A DNA stretch of 64,000 nt from Shewanella woodyi ATCC 51908 (GTDB taxonomy: Bacteria; Pseudomonadota; Gammaproteobacteria; Enterobacterales; Shewanellaceae), in NCBI RefSeq assembly GCF_000019525.1, contig NC_010506.1, forward strand, positions 4,960,001 through 5,024,000. Direction: 5' to 3'. The translations under genes were made by a program, and so were the position numbers. Below are positions 18,761 to 27,872 of the stretch, piece after piece; the first letter of the stretch is position 1; the number at the start of each line of letters is the position of its first letter. The notes below the pieces were generated by a model. The model saw only the letters and a program-made list of their open reading frames with translations. It searched no databases and was not told the DNA's origin.

Positions 18761-19135
18761 ATGAAAACTCGTGACTATCCACTCTCGCAGCTTAAAGAGT
18801 CTCTATGTACGCAGTGCAGTCAAAAGATCGACTCCAGTTTAGTTACCTGCCCCGAATGCCATGCAACCCAGGGATTAGAAGCCCTGGCAGGCGTCGATCC
18901 AAACATACATATCAAGAACCAAAAGCTCGCAATTTGGTTTAGCTTTTTGCTGGGAGGACTGGGAATACACAGGTTCTATTTGGGTCAATATATGAAGGGC
19001 AGCTTATACCTAGTCTTTAGTTGGACTTTAGTCCCTGTACTCGTCGGCTGGGTTGACGCAATCCGAACTCTGAATATGAGCCCCTTTAACTTTGCTCAGC
19101 GCTACTCAAGAAAAGTAGAGCGTCATTATATTTGA
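18761..19135 (+). CDS. Zinc-ribbon TM2 domain protein
   Basis: A 124-aa protein. An N-terminal four-cysteine ribbon (CTQC at about 17-20, CPEC at about 31-34) is followed by a TM2 domain: two membrane helices with the GGLGIHRFYLGQY signature between them, and a DA(I)R motif after the second helix. Family members are small inner-membrane proteins of unclear role. CGGAG lies before the ATG. It stands alone between the DUF418 gene and a convergent glutaredoxin-like gene. Confidence 0.85.
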   Translation: MKTRDYPLSQLKESLCTQCSQKIDSSLVTCPECHATQGLEALAGVDPNIHIKNQKLAIWFSFLLGGLGIHRFYLGQYMKGSLYLVFSWTLVPVLVGWVDAIRTLNMSPFNFAQRYSRKVERHYI

Positions 19136-19277
19136 TGTTAGTGCCCAAATTTTAAATTAGGCACAGGAGTGTGTGAATATATCTTGTGCCTCTTTCTGAA
19201 TTAATAATAAAATCACTTATAATAAGTATAAACATTAACCTCATTAATAAATCACACTATCATTGATAGTATTAAAT

Positions 19278-19673
19278 TCAAATTTCAGTTAATGCCACTT
19301 TAATTTCTTTGGTATCTAGACCAAATACCCTCTTATTTCCAATAACAATAATTGGGTAGCCACTTGCACCCAATTGACTATACAATTTAAATACACTCTC
19401 ATCTTTTTCGGGGTTTACTTCCTTATAACTAATACCTTCATTATTGAAAAACTCTCGAGCTCTTTCACATACAGGACACCAATCTGTTCCATACATTATG
19501 ACTTTCTTATCAGTTCCTTCAAAATGATGATTATAATTCCCTATAAGCACAACTTCAGGTTCAGATAGTTTATTATAAGCAAGCACAACCCCATAACCTG
19601 CTGATGTTCCCATTAAAAATAAAAATGTGTACACAAGTAAGGTTTTAATCAAAGATTTCACTTGAAATTCCAT
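19278..19673 (-). CDS. Membrane-anchored glutaredoxin-like protein
   Basis: A 131-aa protein with a single N-terminal hydrophobic anchor (LLVYTFLFLMGTSAGYGVVLAY) followed by a glutaredoxin fold. The redox site is C69-P-V-C72 in YGTDWCPVCERAREFF, and the cis-proline motif SGYPIIVIG with the GLD turn near the C-terminus is present. It probably faces the periplasm and may act as a thiol-disulfide oxidoreductase or reductant. Its promoter side abuts a divergent small secreted peptide with four cysteines at 19932-20099, a possible substrate by context only. Confidence 0.8.
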   Translation of the reverse strand: MEFQVKSLIKTLLVYTFLFLMGTSAGYGVVLAYNKLSEPEVVLIGNYNHHFEGTDKKVIMYGTDWCPVCERAREFFNNEGISYKEVNPEKDESVFKLYSQLGASGYPIIVIGNKRVFGLDTKEIKVALTEI

Positions 19674-19931
19674 ATATATAATTTAGTTATTAATTATAAA
19701 TCTAAGCTACATTAAGCAGGTTCTGCAAACAATACAGGTATTTAAAACATTAACACAAATAATACTTTAGACTTACCAGTGATAGGTTACCATTAAGACA
19801 TTAGCGCTATTGACTATATTATTTACAGATATGATATTAATAGCATGCTCAAATATCTCTTGAGCCAAAATTTAGTTTAACCATAGAGGTTAAACTTATA
19901 AATAAACAACTAATTATAAATCAGGCTAATT

Positions 19932-20099
19932 ATGAAAACTAAAATATTAATGTTATCTTTTGCACTGTCACTTGGGATCTCAACTGGAGCATCAGCTATT
20001 TCACCATGCTTAGCTCAATTCATGGCATGTGTTGAGCGAGATGCTGGTGTAAACGAAAGAGCTTGTGAAGCAGAATACAAGAGTTGCGAAGGTATTTAA
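19932..20099 (+). CDS. Small secreted four-cysteine peptide, 55 aa
   Basis: A short gene reading MKTKILMLSFALSLGIS and then TGASA as a clean signal peptide (cleavage after residue 22). The mature peptide has about 33 residues with cysteines at 26, 33, 45 and 52, that is two C-x6-C pairs separated by an acidic linker. This pattern suggests two disulfides in a helical hairpin. AGG six bases before the ATG is a modest ribosome site. A strong hairpin terminator follows eight bases after the stop. It looks like an independent monocistronic gene. Family unknown. Confidence 0.6.
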   Translation: MKTKILMLSFALSLGISTGASAISPCLAQFMACVERDAGVNERACEAEYKSCEGI

Positions 20100-20106
20100 T
20101 CTTATT

Positions 20107-20129
20107 GGAGGTCTACCTTATAGACCTCC
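20107..20129 (+). terminator. Terminator of the four-cysteine peptide gene
   Basis: A perfect 9-bp stem GGAGGTCTA / TAGACCTCC has a five-base loop, followed by TAATTAAATAA. It is positioned directly after the 19932-20099 gene, supporting that gene as real. Confidence 0.65.
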
Positions 20130-20210
20130 TAATTAAATAATAGAATAGATAACGATATCTTTCCCTATTAACGCAGTCATTTTACCCAATATTTTACCTC
20201 ACAAAATACA

Positions 20211-20741
20211 TTACTGCTTATGGTATTCCTCAAAATCTGATGCGATATCTTTCATCTCCTGCATCTGTAATTCACGTTGCTTTTTAGAAAGCTGCATAAG
20301 CTTATTTTCCAACTCAATAATCTGTTTCTCATCTACAGCTGTTAAATCCTCTTTATCTTCAAGCTGTAATATCTTCTCATTTATCAGATCCATCTCATCA
20401 AGGAGCTTTTCTGAGGGCATTTGTACCTCTCCTTCTCTCTCCCAAGTATCCAATTGCGCTGCAGATAAACCTGTTGCACTGGGAACCTCTCTGCTCATAC
20501 ATGCGTCAAGCTCTGAACCATCGCCTTGCATGTTATGGTTTTTCAAGCAGCGGGTTAAAGCAGCTCTAAAACCTTTCTCTAAGCGGGTTTCAGATACACC
20601 TGTCGCAGAAGATAAACTCTTAAACTCTCCCATACGCTTCATTTGAGTTACTGAAAATTCGACCATCTTATCCACTTCATTGGCAATTGAAGAGAAGCTA
20701 AGCGATGCTAACAGCAACAAAGGTAATACGTTCACTTTCAT
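20211..20741 (-). CDS. Secreted coiled-coil hypothetical protein, 176 aa
   Basis: A signal peptide is visible (MKVNVLPLLLLASLSFSSIANE). The mature protein is helical and contains two cysteines (in RCLKNHN and DACMSRE) likely to pair. Residues about 115-170 form a charged coiled coil (DLINEKILQLEDKEDL, then IIELENKLMQLSKKQREL). No family recognised. Probably periplasmic. Transcribed alone. Confidence 0.7.
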   Translation of the reverse strand: MKVNVLPLLLLASLSFSSIANEVDKMVEFSVTQMKRMGEFKSLSSATGVSETRLEKGFRAALTRCLKNHNMQGDGSELDACMSREVPSATGLSAAQLDTWEREGEVQMPSEKLLDEMDLINEKILQLEDKEDLTAVDEKQIIELENKLMQLSKKQRELQMQEMKDIASDFEEYHKQ

Positions 20742-20810
20742 AAATTAATCCTTTAATTCCTAGGTATGTTACAAACCAACTTACATTAACCATACCTAAA
20801 GTAAGAGTAA

Positions 20811-20924
20811 AAGTCTGTACCTCCAACAGAGGGAAAAACTGACGAAAGAGGTGAAATACTAAGAGTACAAAACTGGCTTGAAACGGGAAGCTTTGATCTA
20901 GAATCTGTGCAAAAAATAGAGTAG
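20811..20924 (+). pseudogene. Possible coding remnant, 37 aa
   Basis: An open frame without a start codon reads from KSVPPTEGKTDERGEI to FDLESVQKIE and a TAG stop. Its composition is protein-like, but it has no start codon or ribosome site and lies between two leftward genes. It may be the 3' end of a lost gene. Very uncertain. Confidence 0.2.
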
Positions 20925-21002
20925 ATATTTAACGAATAGTTTCCCTCACCCATACTTTTTAATCATCAAATTAAAGGTAGGTAATTGCTCCCTTTAAAAT
21001 GC

Positions 21003-21171
21003 CTATCTATTTTTATCTTGTTTCTTGTCATCCTCTATCCGCTCGAGCTCTTCAACTTTTGCGATGGCTGCATCAATCTGATTGAGTCCACCACCGCTTG
21101 CACGCGACATTACACCTTCATTAGAGGACGCTGTAATTACTGCTGCAGCCTACTAACAGTAAAAAAACCAT
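21003..21171 (-). pseudogene. Small lipoprotein gene with apparent frameshift
   Basis: On the reverse strand, an ATG at 21171 opens MVFLLLVGCSS, a very short lipoprotein signal with a LVGC lipobox, but hits a stop at 21121. A second frame, open from just after the lipobox, continues as VITASSNEGVMSRASGGGL and then an acidic-basic helix (IAKVEELERIEDDKKQDKNR) to the stop at 21003. Removing a single A after the lipobox cysteine codon would join them. This could be a real frameshift, a sequencing error or chance. An opposite-strand frame at 20985-21263 has no protein-like composition. Confidence 0.35.
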
Positions 21172-21490
21172 CTTTCTATATAAAAGGGAGTTATTGCGTT
21201 AAGCATCACTTTCGCTCGCCAATAGACTTTCAATTCATAAAAGTCTATTGCGTCTTTAAATAGGGTGAAATCATAAATTTATGTCTAAACTCAAATGACT
21301 AAATGCATCTCTATACAGAATGTGTTCGTTGCAAGATTTATAACAAACAGAAATTGAATTTATGGTTTTTTATCTCGTAAATAGTTGCAAACGCAGAGGA
21401 TTATCAATAGATTATTTCAAGCCTGTAATCCCTTCTCACTCAACCCTAAACCTAGTGGATAAGATCTACTTGCAAAAAAAGGATTAAAAG

Positions 21491-22354
21491 ATGAGTTACA
21501 AGACACGAGTATTATGCGCGACAGCGATGCTTCTACCATTTTTGACAACAGCCACTTCGGCTAAAAGTGCTGATCACAGCGTTTCAGATCAAGTGATCGA
21601 AAAACAGAGAGCCGCACTGGCCGCCAATACAAAAGGTAAAGGTTACGGCCCTCAGTCACCACGTGACATTGATACCATCCAAGGTAATAACAAACGAGTA
21701 TTTGCTCAGGCTCCTGTCTTCTCACAAATGAATCTATGCAACATTCATTTCCACAAAAATGCAGAGCATAAAGGTGGTGAATTCACTAAGTATGCAGGTA
21801 ATGGCGATGGCCACGGCTACCACAGTGGTTACCAATACTCAGGTAAATTATCCAAAGCTGAGCTAGCCCCACTTAAACATAAAGTCGGTGCAAGTAAACA
21901 TGGTAGCCTGTATCCAGGAGATACCATTGAAGTCCACTATGTGCACTCAACAGCCCAAGTCTCACCGGGAGCAACCTTAGGCGCCTGCCTTAGCGATGCC
22001 AATAAAAACCCTCAACTCAGAGTGGAAACTCAGGTCTATGTGTTAGTCAACGATGCCAAGGCTAGTAACTTTATAACACTCACTGAGTTAGGCATGAAGA
22101 ACGGATTAAATCAGGCTCTCAATATTCCAAGCAATACCGGAACGCCTGTGCAATATACAGGATCAACAACAGGGCCAGGCTATAACGAAAAAGCCTCGCC
22201 GCTTCAGGTGAGCTGGAGTGTTCGTCCTCAGGTGATGAAGGTCAATATTAATAGTGTAGGTAAGTGGCTGGAATCGAATGCTTTCGATGAAGATCATGCC
22301 CATGGCGTGAGAAATCTAGTGACGAATCCAGATCTTCTCTCCGCTGCTCACTAG
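21491..22354 (+). CDS. Secreted delta-class carbonic anhydrase
   Basis: A 287-aa protein with a Sec signal (LLPFLTTATSA, cleavage near 24) and features of the delta-class/cadmium-type carbonic anhydrase-like family: NLCNIHFHKNAEHKGGEF (about 76-93) with clustered histidines, a GHGYHSGYQ segment, and VHYVHST (about 155-161). These could supply metal ligands and the active-site wall. It would interconvert CO2 and bicarbonate in the periplasm or outside the cell. Two cysteines (C77 and C174 region) may form a disulfide. AGGA lies before the ATG. A strong shared terminator follows. Confidence 0.75.
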   Translation: MSYKTRVLCATAMLLPFLTTATSAKSADHSVSDQVIEKQRAALAANTKGKGYGPQSPRDIDTIQGNNKRVFAQAPVFSQMNLCNIHFHKNAEHKGGEFTKYAGNGDGHGYHSGYQYSGKLSKAELAPLKHKVGASKHGSLYPGDTIEVHYVHSTAQVSPGATLGACLSDANKNPQLRVETQVYVLVNDAKASNFITLTELGMKNGLNQALNIPSNTGTPVQYTGSTTGPGYNEKASPLQVSWSVRPQVMKVNINSVGKWLESNAFDEDHAHGVRNLVTNPDLLSAAH

Positions 22355-22390
22355 TAGTGGCATAGGAGATAGCTAGAAGATGCTTAATAG

Positions 22391-22424
22391 TATCAAGGTG
22401 GCTTTCACAATGGCCACCTTGATA
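22391..22424. terminator. Bidirectional terminator
   Basis: A perfect 12-bp stem TATCAAGGTGGC / GCCACCTTGATA has a ten-base loop, between the carbonic anhydrase gene and the convergent DMT transporter gene. The A/T flanks allow function in both directions. Confidence 0.7.
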
Positions 22425-22440
22425 AATCAACAGTCAGGTA

Positions 22441-23349
22441 TTACACCTCTTTTCCACTAGAGGGATGTAGATACTGACGCCCCAACAGCACAAGTAAAAT
22501 CCCACCTAACACGGCAAGTGATGAGATAACCAACCGTATCGTAATCGCTTCACTGGAAAATATCACACCACCAATTGCGGCAATAATAGGCACAAGCAGC
22601 TGCAACGCAGCCGCTTGCATAACCGACAGCCCCCTCAAAGCAAAATACCATAATGCATAGCCAACACCGGATGCGATGGCACCGGACAAGACAGCAAAGA
22701 TGATCCCAGCTTGAGTCAAGCTGGCAGATTGGATTGTAAGTAGAAGTAAAATGGCAATAAAAGGTAAGGTTCTAATGAAGTTATAGGTGGTGTCTAAGAT
22801 GGGGTCTTTACAACCTCTCCCCTTTACCGTGTACAAACCCCAAGCTACGCCAGAGAGTGTCATCAAAATAAACCCTGTCATTGATGGTGTACTCAAAGTC
22901 GGCAGAACGAGATACACAAATCCACTAAAGGCGATAACCACTCCTGTCCATTCAAAATAGTGCAAGCGATTACCAGAGAGTAGGCTTATCAAGATCATGG
23001 TAAGCTGCACCGCACCAAACAGGATCAAGGCGCCCATTCCGGTATCTAGGGAGATATATGCATATGAAAAAGTCACGCCGTAGAGGAACAACATAAAACC
23101 CGCTAGCCAAGAGCCTCGACCAGTACTCCTTTTTTGCTCTTTATAGGGTGATTGCTGTTTTATGAGCCTAGTCAGCAACAAAATAAACACCAATACTAAA
23201 CTGCCAGATAGAAACCGAATGATGGTAAAACTCGCGGCATCTATAGCTCCGTCACCTAAAGCTAAACGACATAAAACAGAGTTCCCAGCAAATGCCAGTA
23301 GCGCGAAGGTAGTGGCCAAGATAACCTTTAACTGAGTTGGACTCTTCAT
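22441..23349 (-). CDS. DMT (EamA) family transporter
   Basis: A 302-aa protein with about ten hydrophobic helices arranged as two EamA halves, the usual layout of drug/metabolite exporters. Motifs include ALLAFAGNSVLCRLAL at the N-terminus and ASGVGYALWYFALRGLSV in the second half. The ATG at 23349 is preferred over an upstream in-frame GTG because GGAG stands six bases before it. Substrate unknown. It lies 61 bases downstream of the hydrolase-OsmC gene on the same strand and could be co-transcribed. Confidence 0.85.
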   Translation of the reverse strand: MKSPTQLKVILATTFALLAFAGNSVLCRLALGDGAIDAASFTIIRFLSGSLVLVFILLLTRLIKQQSPYKEQKRSTGRGSWLAGFMLFLYGVTFSYAYISLDTGMGALILFGAVQLTMILISLLSGNRLHYFEWTGVVIAFSGFVYLVLPTLSTPSMTGFILMTLSGVAWGLYTVKGRGCKDPILDTTYNFIRTLPFIAILLLLTIQSASLTQAGIIFAVLSGAIASGVGYALWYFALRGLSVMQAAALQLLVPIIAAIGGVIFSSEAITIRLVISSLAVLGGILLVLLGRQYLHPSSGKEV

Positions 23350-23410
23350 TACAAGCTCCACCACAAACCCCTTCGGATAACTGGACTTAAGCCTTTAACG
23401 ACAACGGAGA

Positions 23411-24619
23411 TCACTCTTTAAGCTCTGTCGTCACTTTTAGTTTACTGTGCAGTGTTTTGTGAACCGGACACTTTTCGGAGATAGTTAACAAGCTTTGTCT
23501 CTGCTCCTCGGTGAGCGCACCAACTAACTCTATCTCTCGGCTTAAGGTATCGAGTTGAGTATTACCAGTCTCACAATCTTCACAGTCTTTGATATAAGTT
23601 CGGGAGTGAGAAAGATCTATCTTAATATCTTCCAGAGGCCACTTTTTTCGATCTGCATACATACGCATGGTCATCGATGTGCAGGCTCCAAGAGCAGCAA
23701 GTAGATGCTCATAGGGATCTGGACCTAAGTTTTTACCCCCCACTTTTAATGGCTCATCGGCGAGCCAAACATGGCTATCACTGATAATGGTCTGAGTAAA
23801 TTTATGATCTTTCTCCTCCACTCTTAAGTGCCCTTCTGTCACTTTATGAGCACGCTTAGCTGCTATGGAAAAATCCAGATAGCGGCCACTCCAACTGGCA
23901 ACCACACTCGCGACATAATCAGCATCAGCTTTACTAGTCAACAGGTGGTCGGCAGTGTCTAAACTCACAAAGCTTTTTGGGTGTTTAGCTTGGGTATAGA
24001 TCTTCTCAGCCTGAGCGATTGAGACCGCATCATCAACGGGAGAGTGCATCACTAAAAGGGCTTTTTTATCCAAAGAGAAAGCCTGTTTAGCATGATGATC
24101 CAGATCCTCCAGAAAGTGCTTTTTAATGGTAAATTGTCGTGGACCTAAATTCACAGCGGCTAAGCCTTGTGAATTGATCTCATCAATCGCACTGGAAAAA
24201 TTATGCACCACATGCTCTGCGTTTGCGGGAGCCGCTATTGTCACTACCGCCTTACACTCAGGAATATCATTAGCAATAGCAAGCACTGCTGAGCCACCTA
24301 AACTATGGCCGATAAGCAGCTGAGGCGCATCGTATTGTTCTCTTAAAAAGTCAGCAGCAGCCTTGAGGTCGTCAAGATTGGATGAAAAGTTAGTATTGGC
24401 AAAGTCGCCATCACTGTTACCCAGTCCAGTAAAATCAAACCTCAACACAGCAATCCCTTTTTGCACCAAAGCGCGGGAAATTCTTGAGGCTGCAGCAATA
24501 TCCTTACCACAGGTAAAGCAGTGAGCAAATAAGGCGTAAGCACCAACCTCTCCCTCCGGACGTTCTAGCAAACCAGCTAAGGTGATACCGTTACTTGGAA
24601 ACTCAATTTTCTCTTTCAT
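23411..24619 (-). CDS. Alpha/beta hydrolase-OsmC fusion protein
   Basis: A 402-aa two-domain protein. Residues 1-250 are an alpha/beta hydrolase with the nucleophile elbow GHSLGG (about 104-109). Residues 265-402 are an OsmC-like peroxidase domain with its two redox cysteines in GACTSMT and EKCPVHKTL. This fusion is a known type in proteobacteria. It probably detoxifies organic hydroperoxides, with the hydrolase perhaps acting on ester forms, but the hydrolase substrate is not known. Cytoplasmic, no signal peptide. Confidence 0.88.
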   Translation of the reverse strand: MKEKIEFPSNGITLAGLLERPEGEVGAYALFAHCFTCGKDIAAASRISRALVQKGIAVLRFDFTGLGNSDGDFANTNFSSNLDDLKAAADFLREQYDAPQLLIGHSLGGSAVLAIANDIPECKAVVTIAAPANAEHVVHNFSSAIDEINSQGLAAVNLGPRQFTIKKHFLEDLDHHAKQAFSLDKKALLVMHSPVDDAVSIAQAEKIYTQAKHPKSFVSLDTADHLLTSKADADYVASVVASWSGRYLDFSIAAKRAHKVTEGHLRVEEKDHKFTQTIISDSHVWLADEPLKVGGKNLGPDPYEHLLAALGACTSMTMRMYADRKKWPLEDIKIDLSHSRTYIKDCEDCETGNTQLDTLSREIELVGALTEEQRQSLLTISEKCPVHKTLHSKLKVTTELKE

Positions 24620-25029
24620 TTAAACAACCTCAGGTAAGGGTTTTATAGGGAGATTTATGGCAAATAATTAAACTGTGCAACAGGGCTCAAGATATAGACC
24701 CGAGCAAAGAGGAAAAGCTTTCCAACTCCAATATAATACAGGCTACCTCAAACTGCTGAGATAATCAGACGTGCATCACATTTCCTGATTAACTAGGAGA
24801 TAAGTCTGTCGACAAAAAAAGCGATTCGAATTATTTTATCAAAAGACAATACTCACAAAAAATTCAGGTAAATAGCCGGGTAATAAAGCCCACAAAACAG
24901 CACTTCAACACCAACAATTCGCGCACAACTGAAAAATGTAACTTAACAAACAACCCCTATCGGATCCTCAGGTAGCGGGGCTTTTCTGTGTGCGCTCTCA
25001 ACAGCTTTGCAGTTGTTACGGAACGTAAA
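24620..25029. other. Intergenic region between hydrolase-OsmC and BCCT genes
   Basis: About 400 bases with divergent transcription on either side. Near 24952-24981 there is a CCCCTA ... TAGCGGGG inverted repeat followed by CTTTT, which could be an attenuator or part of an upstream transcript end. No gene is seen. Confidence 0.3.
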
Positions 25030-26982
25030 ATGAAAAAACACTTTGAACTTATCGATAAGCCAACCTTTTTTGGGGCTTTAATACTGCTTTTTTCGGTTGT
25101 GATCCCCTTGCTTATATTTCCAGCAGAGGGTGCACATTGGATTGCTGTAGCTAAAACTTTTATGACAGATAAGCTAGGTTTTGCTTATCTTGGCCTAGGG
25201 TTAGCGGCATTCTTCTTTATGATATATATCATCTTCTCCGATATAGGCCAGATAAAACTTGGGGATCCTGATGAAGCCCCTGAATTCGCTCTCGCCTCTT
25301 GGGCAGCGATGCTATTTTGTGGTGGTATCGGTGCAAGTATCCTCTATTGGGGAACGATTGAATGGGCCTACTACTACCAAAATCCCCCTTTCCAGTTGGA
25401 AGCTGGTAGCGAGGAAGCTGTCCGCTGGGCAGCAACCTACGGCCTATTCCATTGGGGACCGATTGCTTGGTGTATCTATATGATCCCAGCAATCCCGATT
25501 GCCTATTTCTTCTATGTTCGTAAGCAGCCTGTTCTTAAAGTTTCTGCTGCACTTATGCCTGTTATCGGTGAAGCAAACAGCTTTGGCAAACTCGGTAAAG
25601 TTATCGACATTCTATTTATCTTTGGTCTATTGGGGGGAGCTGCAACCACACTAGGTTTAGCTGCACCTTTGATCAATGAAGGGATAAGTTATCTGTTCGG
25701 CATCCCCACATCCACAGGCAGCCAGATTGGCGTACTCTTACTTTGTACGGCCATATTTGCTTACTCATCCTATAAAGGGATGGACGAAGGGATTAAAGTT
25801 CTAAGTAACATAAACTTCTGGGGCGCGTTAGGCCTACTGGCTTTTGTTCTTGTCTGCGGTCCTACCATCTTTATGTTAGAGACAGGTTTAGACTCTATTG
25901 GTCGCATGCTATCTAACTTTTTTGTTATGGCGACTTGGGCAGAACCTTTTGGTGGTTTAGGAACCTTTGCTGATACTCACTTCCCTCAAGATTGGACCAT
26001 ATTCTATTGGGCTTGGTGGTTGGTATTTGCACCGAGTATGGGCCTGTTTGTTGCGCGTATCTCTCGCGGAAGAACCATTAAACAGATGGTATCTGGAGCC
26101 GTATTCTTTGGCTCGCTAGGTTGTGCAATGTACTTTATGATCTTAGGTAACTACGGATTATCACTGCAGTTATCGGGTCAGCTCGATGTGGTCGGCATAC
26201 TGAACTCAGAAGGGGCAACCCGCGCTATCTTCTCTATCTTAGAGCAGCTACCGTTTAGCACCTTGATCATCGCTCTATTTACCTTGCTATGTATCATCTT
26301 CACTGCAACCACTTTCGACTCTATCTCCTATATTCTGGCGTCGGTGGTACAGACAAATGTCACTGAAGACCCAATGCGTTGGAACCGACTTTTCTGGGCC
26401 TTTACCCTTTCGTTTATGCCTTCAGTTCTGATGTTTATGGGTGGCTTAGCCACACTACAAACCGCTGCGATTGTAGGAGGGTTACCCCTACTTGTTATCG
26501 CGATCATGTTGATGATCTCAGGCGTTAAAGCAGCCATGTTAGATCTGAGCCATCAGGATGATTATGTGGATCCAGTGATCAATATCTCTGATCTACCAGA
26601 GGTCGATCCTTGGAGTAAAGAGGGCCAAGCCCTTGCTCGTTTTGAGCTGTTACGAGATAACGCTATTGAGGCTGCTAACTTAGAGCGCGAAGCCATAGAT
26701 GCTATCTGGTTGCTAAAGAAACAACTACGCAGGGAAGCTCTATCTCGTGGTGAGTCGAGCTTAGAGCTTGGCAATGCTCCGGATGAGATCATTACAGAGT
26801 TACGCCAACTCACTGAGGATGCGATGAAAGCCAAAGAGCGCAAGCTAGAAGCTTCAGAACAAGCTCAAGCAGCTAGAAGCTCTTTTAACGAGCTTATGCG
26901 TGACAAGGAGGAGGGTGAACTCTCGTTGGCCCAAGAGGAAGCTAAAGCCGCGATTCAAGCAAGATTGAATACACCAGGCTAA
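25030..26982 (+). CDS. BCCT family betaine/carnitine/choline-type transporter
   Basis: A 650-aa polytopic membrane protein with about twelve helices. The family signature is visible in WAWWLVFAPSMGLFVARISRG (around 330-350). The glycine-rich substrate-site helix reads CGGIGASILYWGTIEWAYYY, with GTIEW in place of the VAEP found in betaine-specific members, so the substrate is not predictable here. After the last helix comes a ~140-residue cytoplasmic tail rich in Glu, Lys and Ala (coiled-coil-like), a place where relatives sense osmotic conditions. The ATG at 25030 is preferred over an upstream GTG at 24988, as the latter would put a polar leader on a normal N-terminus. Confidence 0.9.
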   Translation: MKKHFELIDKPTFFGALILLFSVVIPLLIFPAEGAHWIAVAKTFMTDKLGFAYLGLGLAAFFFMIYIIFSDIGQIKLGDPDEAPEFALASWAAMLFCGGIGASILYWGTIEWAYYYQNPPFQLEAGSEEAVRWAATYGLFHWGPIAWCIYMIPAIPIAYFFYVRKQPVLKVSAALMPVIGEANSFGKLGKVIDILFIFGLLGGAATTLGLAAPLINEGISYLFGIPTSTGSQIGVLLLCTAIFAYSSYKGMDEGIKVLSNINFWGALGLLAFVLVCGPTIFMLETGLDSIGRMLSNFFVMATWAEPFGGLGTFADTHFPQDWTIFYWAWWLVFAPSMGLFVARISRGRTIKQMVSGAVFFGSLGCAMYFMILGNYGLSLQLSGQLDVVGILNSEGATRAIFSILEQLPFSTLIIALFTLLCIIFTATTFDSISYILASVVQTNVTEDPMRWNRLFWAFTLSFMPSVLMFMGGLATLQTAAIVGGLPLLVIAIMLMISGVKAAMLDLSHQDDYVDPVINISDLPEVDPWSKEGQALARFELLRDNAIEAANLEREAIDAIWLLKKQLRREALSRGESSLELGNAPDEIITELRQLTEDAMKAKERKLEASEQAQAARSSFNELMRDKEEGELSLAQEEAKAAIQARLNTPG

Positions 26983-27020
26983 TCCGTTAATAGGTTAAAC
27001 CTAACCAGTAACACCTAGCT

Positions 27021-27051
27021 TATGCCCGTAGTAATCTCTTCTGCGGGCATA
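27021..27051 (+). terminator. Possible terminator of the BCCT gene
   Basis: A stem TATGCCCG / CGGGCATA extends with a U-G and A-U pair and an ~11-base loop, 38 bases after the BCCT stop. There is no long U-tract, so it is a moderate candidate. Confidence 0.5.
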
Positions 27052-27164
27052 TTATCCCCTCCGCAAAACCGCTATTTGGTAAAGTCCTCACAAACTCACT
27101 TTATATAAAAGCCTATATTAAATACTAAAGGTCAATATAAACAAATAAATGTAAGTATTCAGGT

Positions 27165-27635
27165 CTACTTCGACAAGCTCTCAATTGTGCGCTCCTGTGT
27201 CCTTATTCGAATTTGAGAAAATTGCTCGATAAACTCCAAGCTAGTTTGCTCTGACAGTAGAGAAGGGTTAAATACACCATCAGGAAAAAAACCATCAACA
27301 ATATTCATATGTCTATCGATATCCAACACAGCTCCCATACTCCAAGCTCTAAACTGCTGATTATCAACTTCTCTCTTGTTAATAACCGTTATTGAGTGGT
27401 GCCTTGAGTCTTTAGATATTTTTTGAAAAAGAGCATCAATAACAGCAGACTCTCCCTCAATACACTGTAAAAAGTAGTAGGAATTAGCGCAAAGAAAACC
27501 AGTGACAGATAGCGCTCTATTGTTTATTTGTGCCTTTTCAACCAGAGCCTTAATCTCCATCACACTCAAGCCTTCACTTACTGAACTCGAATAAATAAGT
27601 TGGACAATCGGCATATATTGTTTTCCTTCTCTCAT
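27165..27635 (-). CDS. Stand-alone BLUF blue-light sensor
   Basis: A 156-aa protein made almost wholly of a BLUF domain. The flavin-switch residues are present: Tyr15 (LIYSS), Asn39 (INNRALSVTG) and Gln57 (YFLQCIEGE), with a Trp-Met pair in FRAWSMG. It binds FAD and changes state in blue light. No output domain is attached, so it probably acts by protein contact. AGGAG precedes the first ATG, supporting this start. Transcribed alone, opposite to the following ABC operon. Confidence 0.92.
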   Translation of the reverse strand: MREGKQYMPIVQLIYSSSVSEGLSVMEIKALVEKAQINNRALSVTGFLCANSYYFLQCIEGESAVIDALFQKISKDSRHHSITVINKREVDNQQFRAWSMGAVLDIDRHMNIVDGFFPDGVFNPSLLSEQTSLEFIEQFSQIRIRTQERTIESLSK

Positions 27636-27872
27636 TTCTACTCCTAGCTATCAGTATGATTGAGCACTTAACTAATGGCCTAAAAATTTATGTTTTAAAA
27701 AAGGTAAATATAAGCACAGACACTAGAGAGAGATGCTCTCGCACCTCAATTTGATCCTAACAGTAAATAGATCAGTATATATAACAACAATAAAGCAAAA
27801 TAAGTTATCCTAACTTCGCATTTAAAACCGTTACCTAAAAATGCCGAATTTAGCACAAGGAATGAAGCTGTA

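Noticed and set aside
20985..21263. 92-aa forward frame rich in cysteine
   Set aside because: TTG start with no ribosome site, and the opposite strand has the more convincing lipoprotein-like frames.
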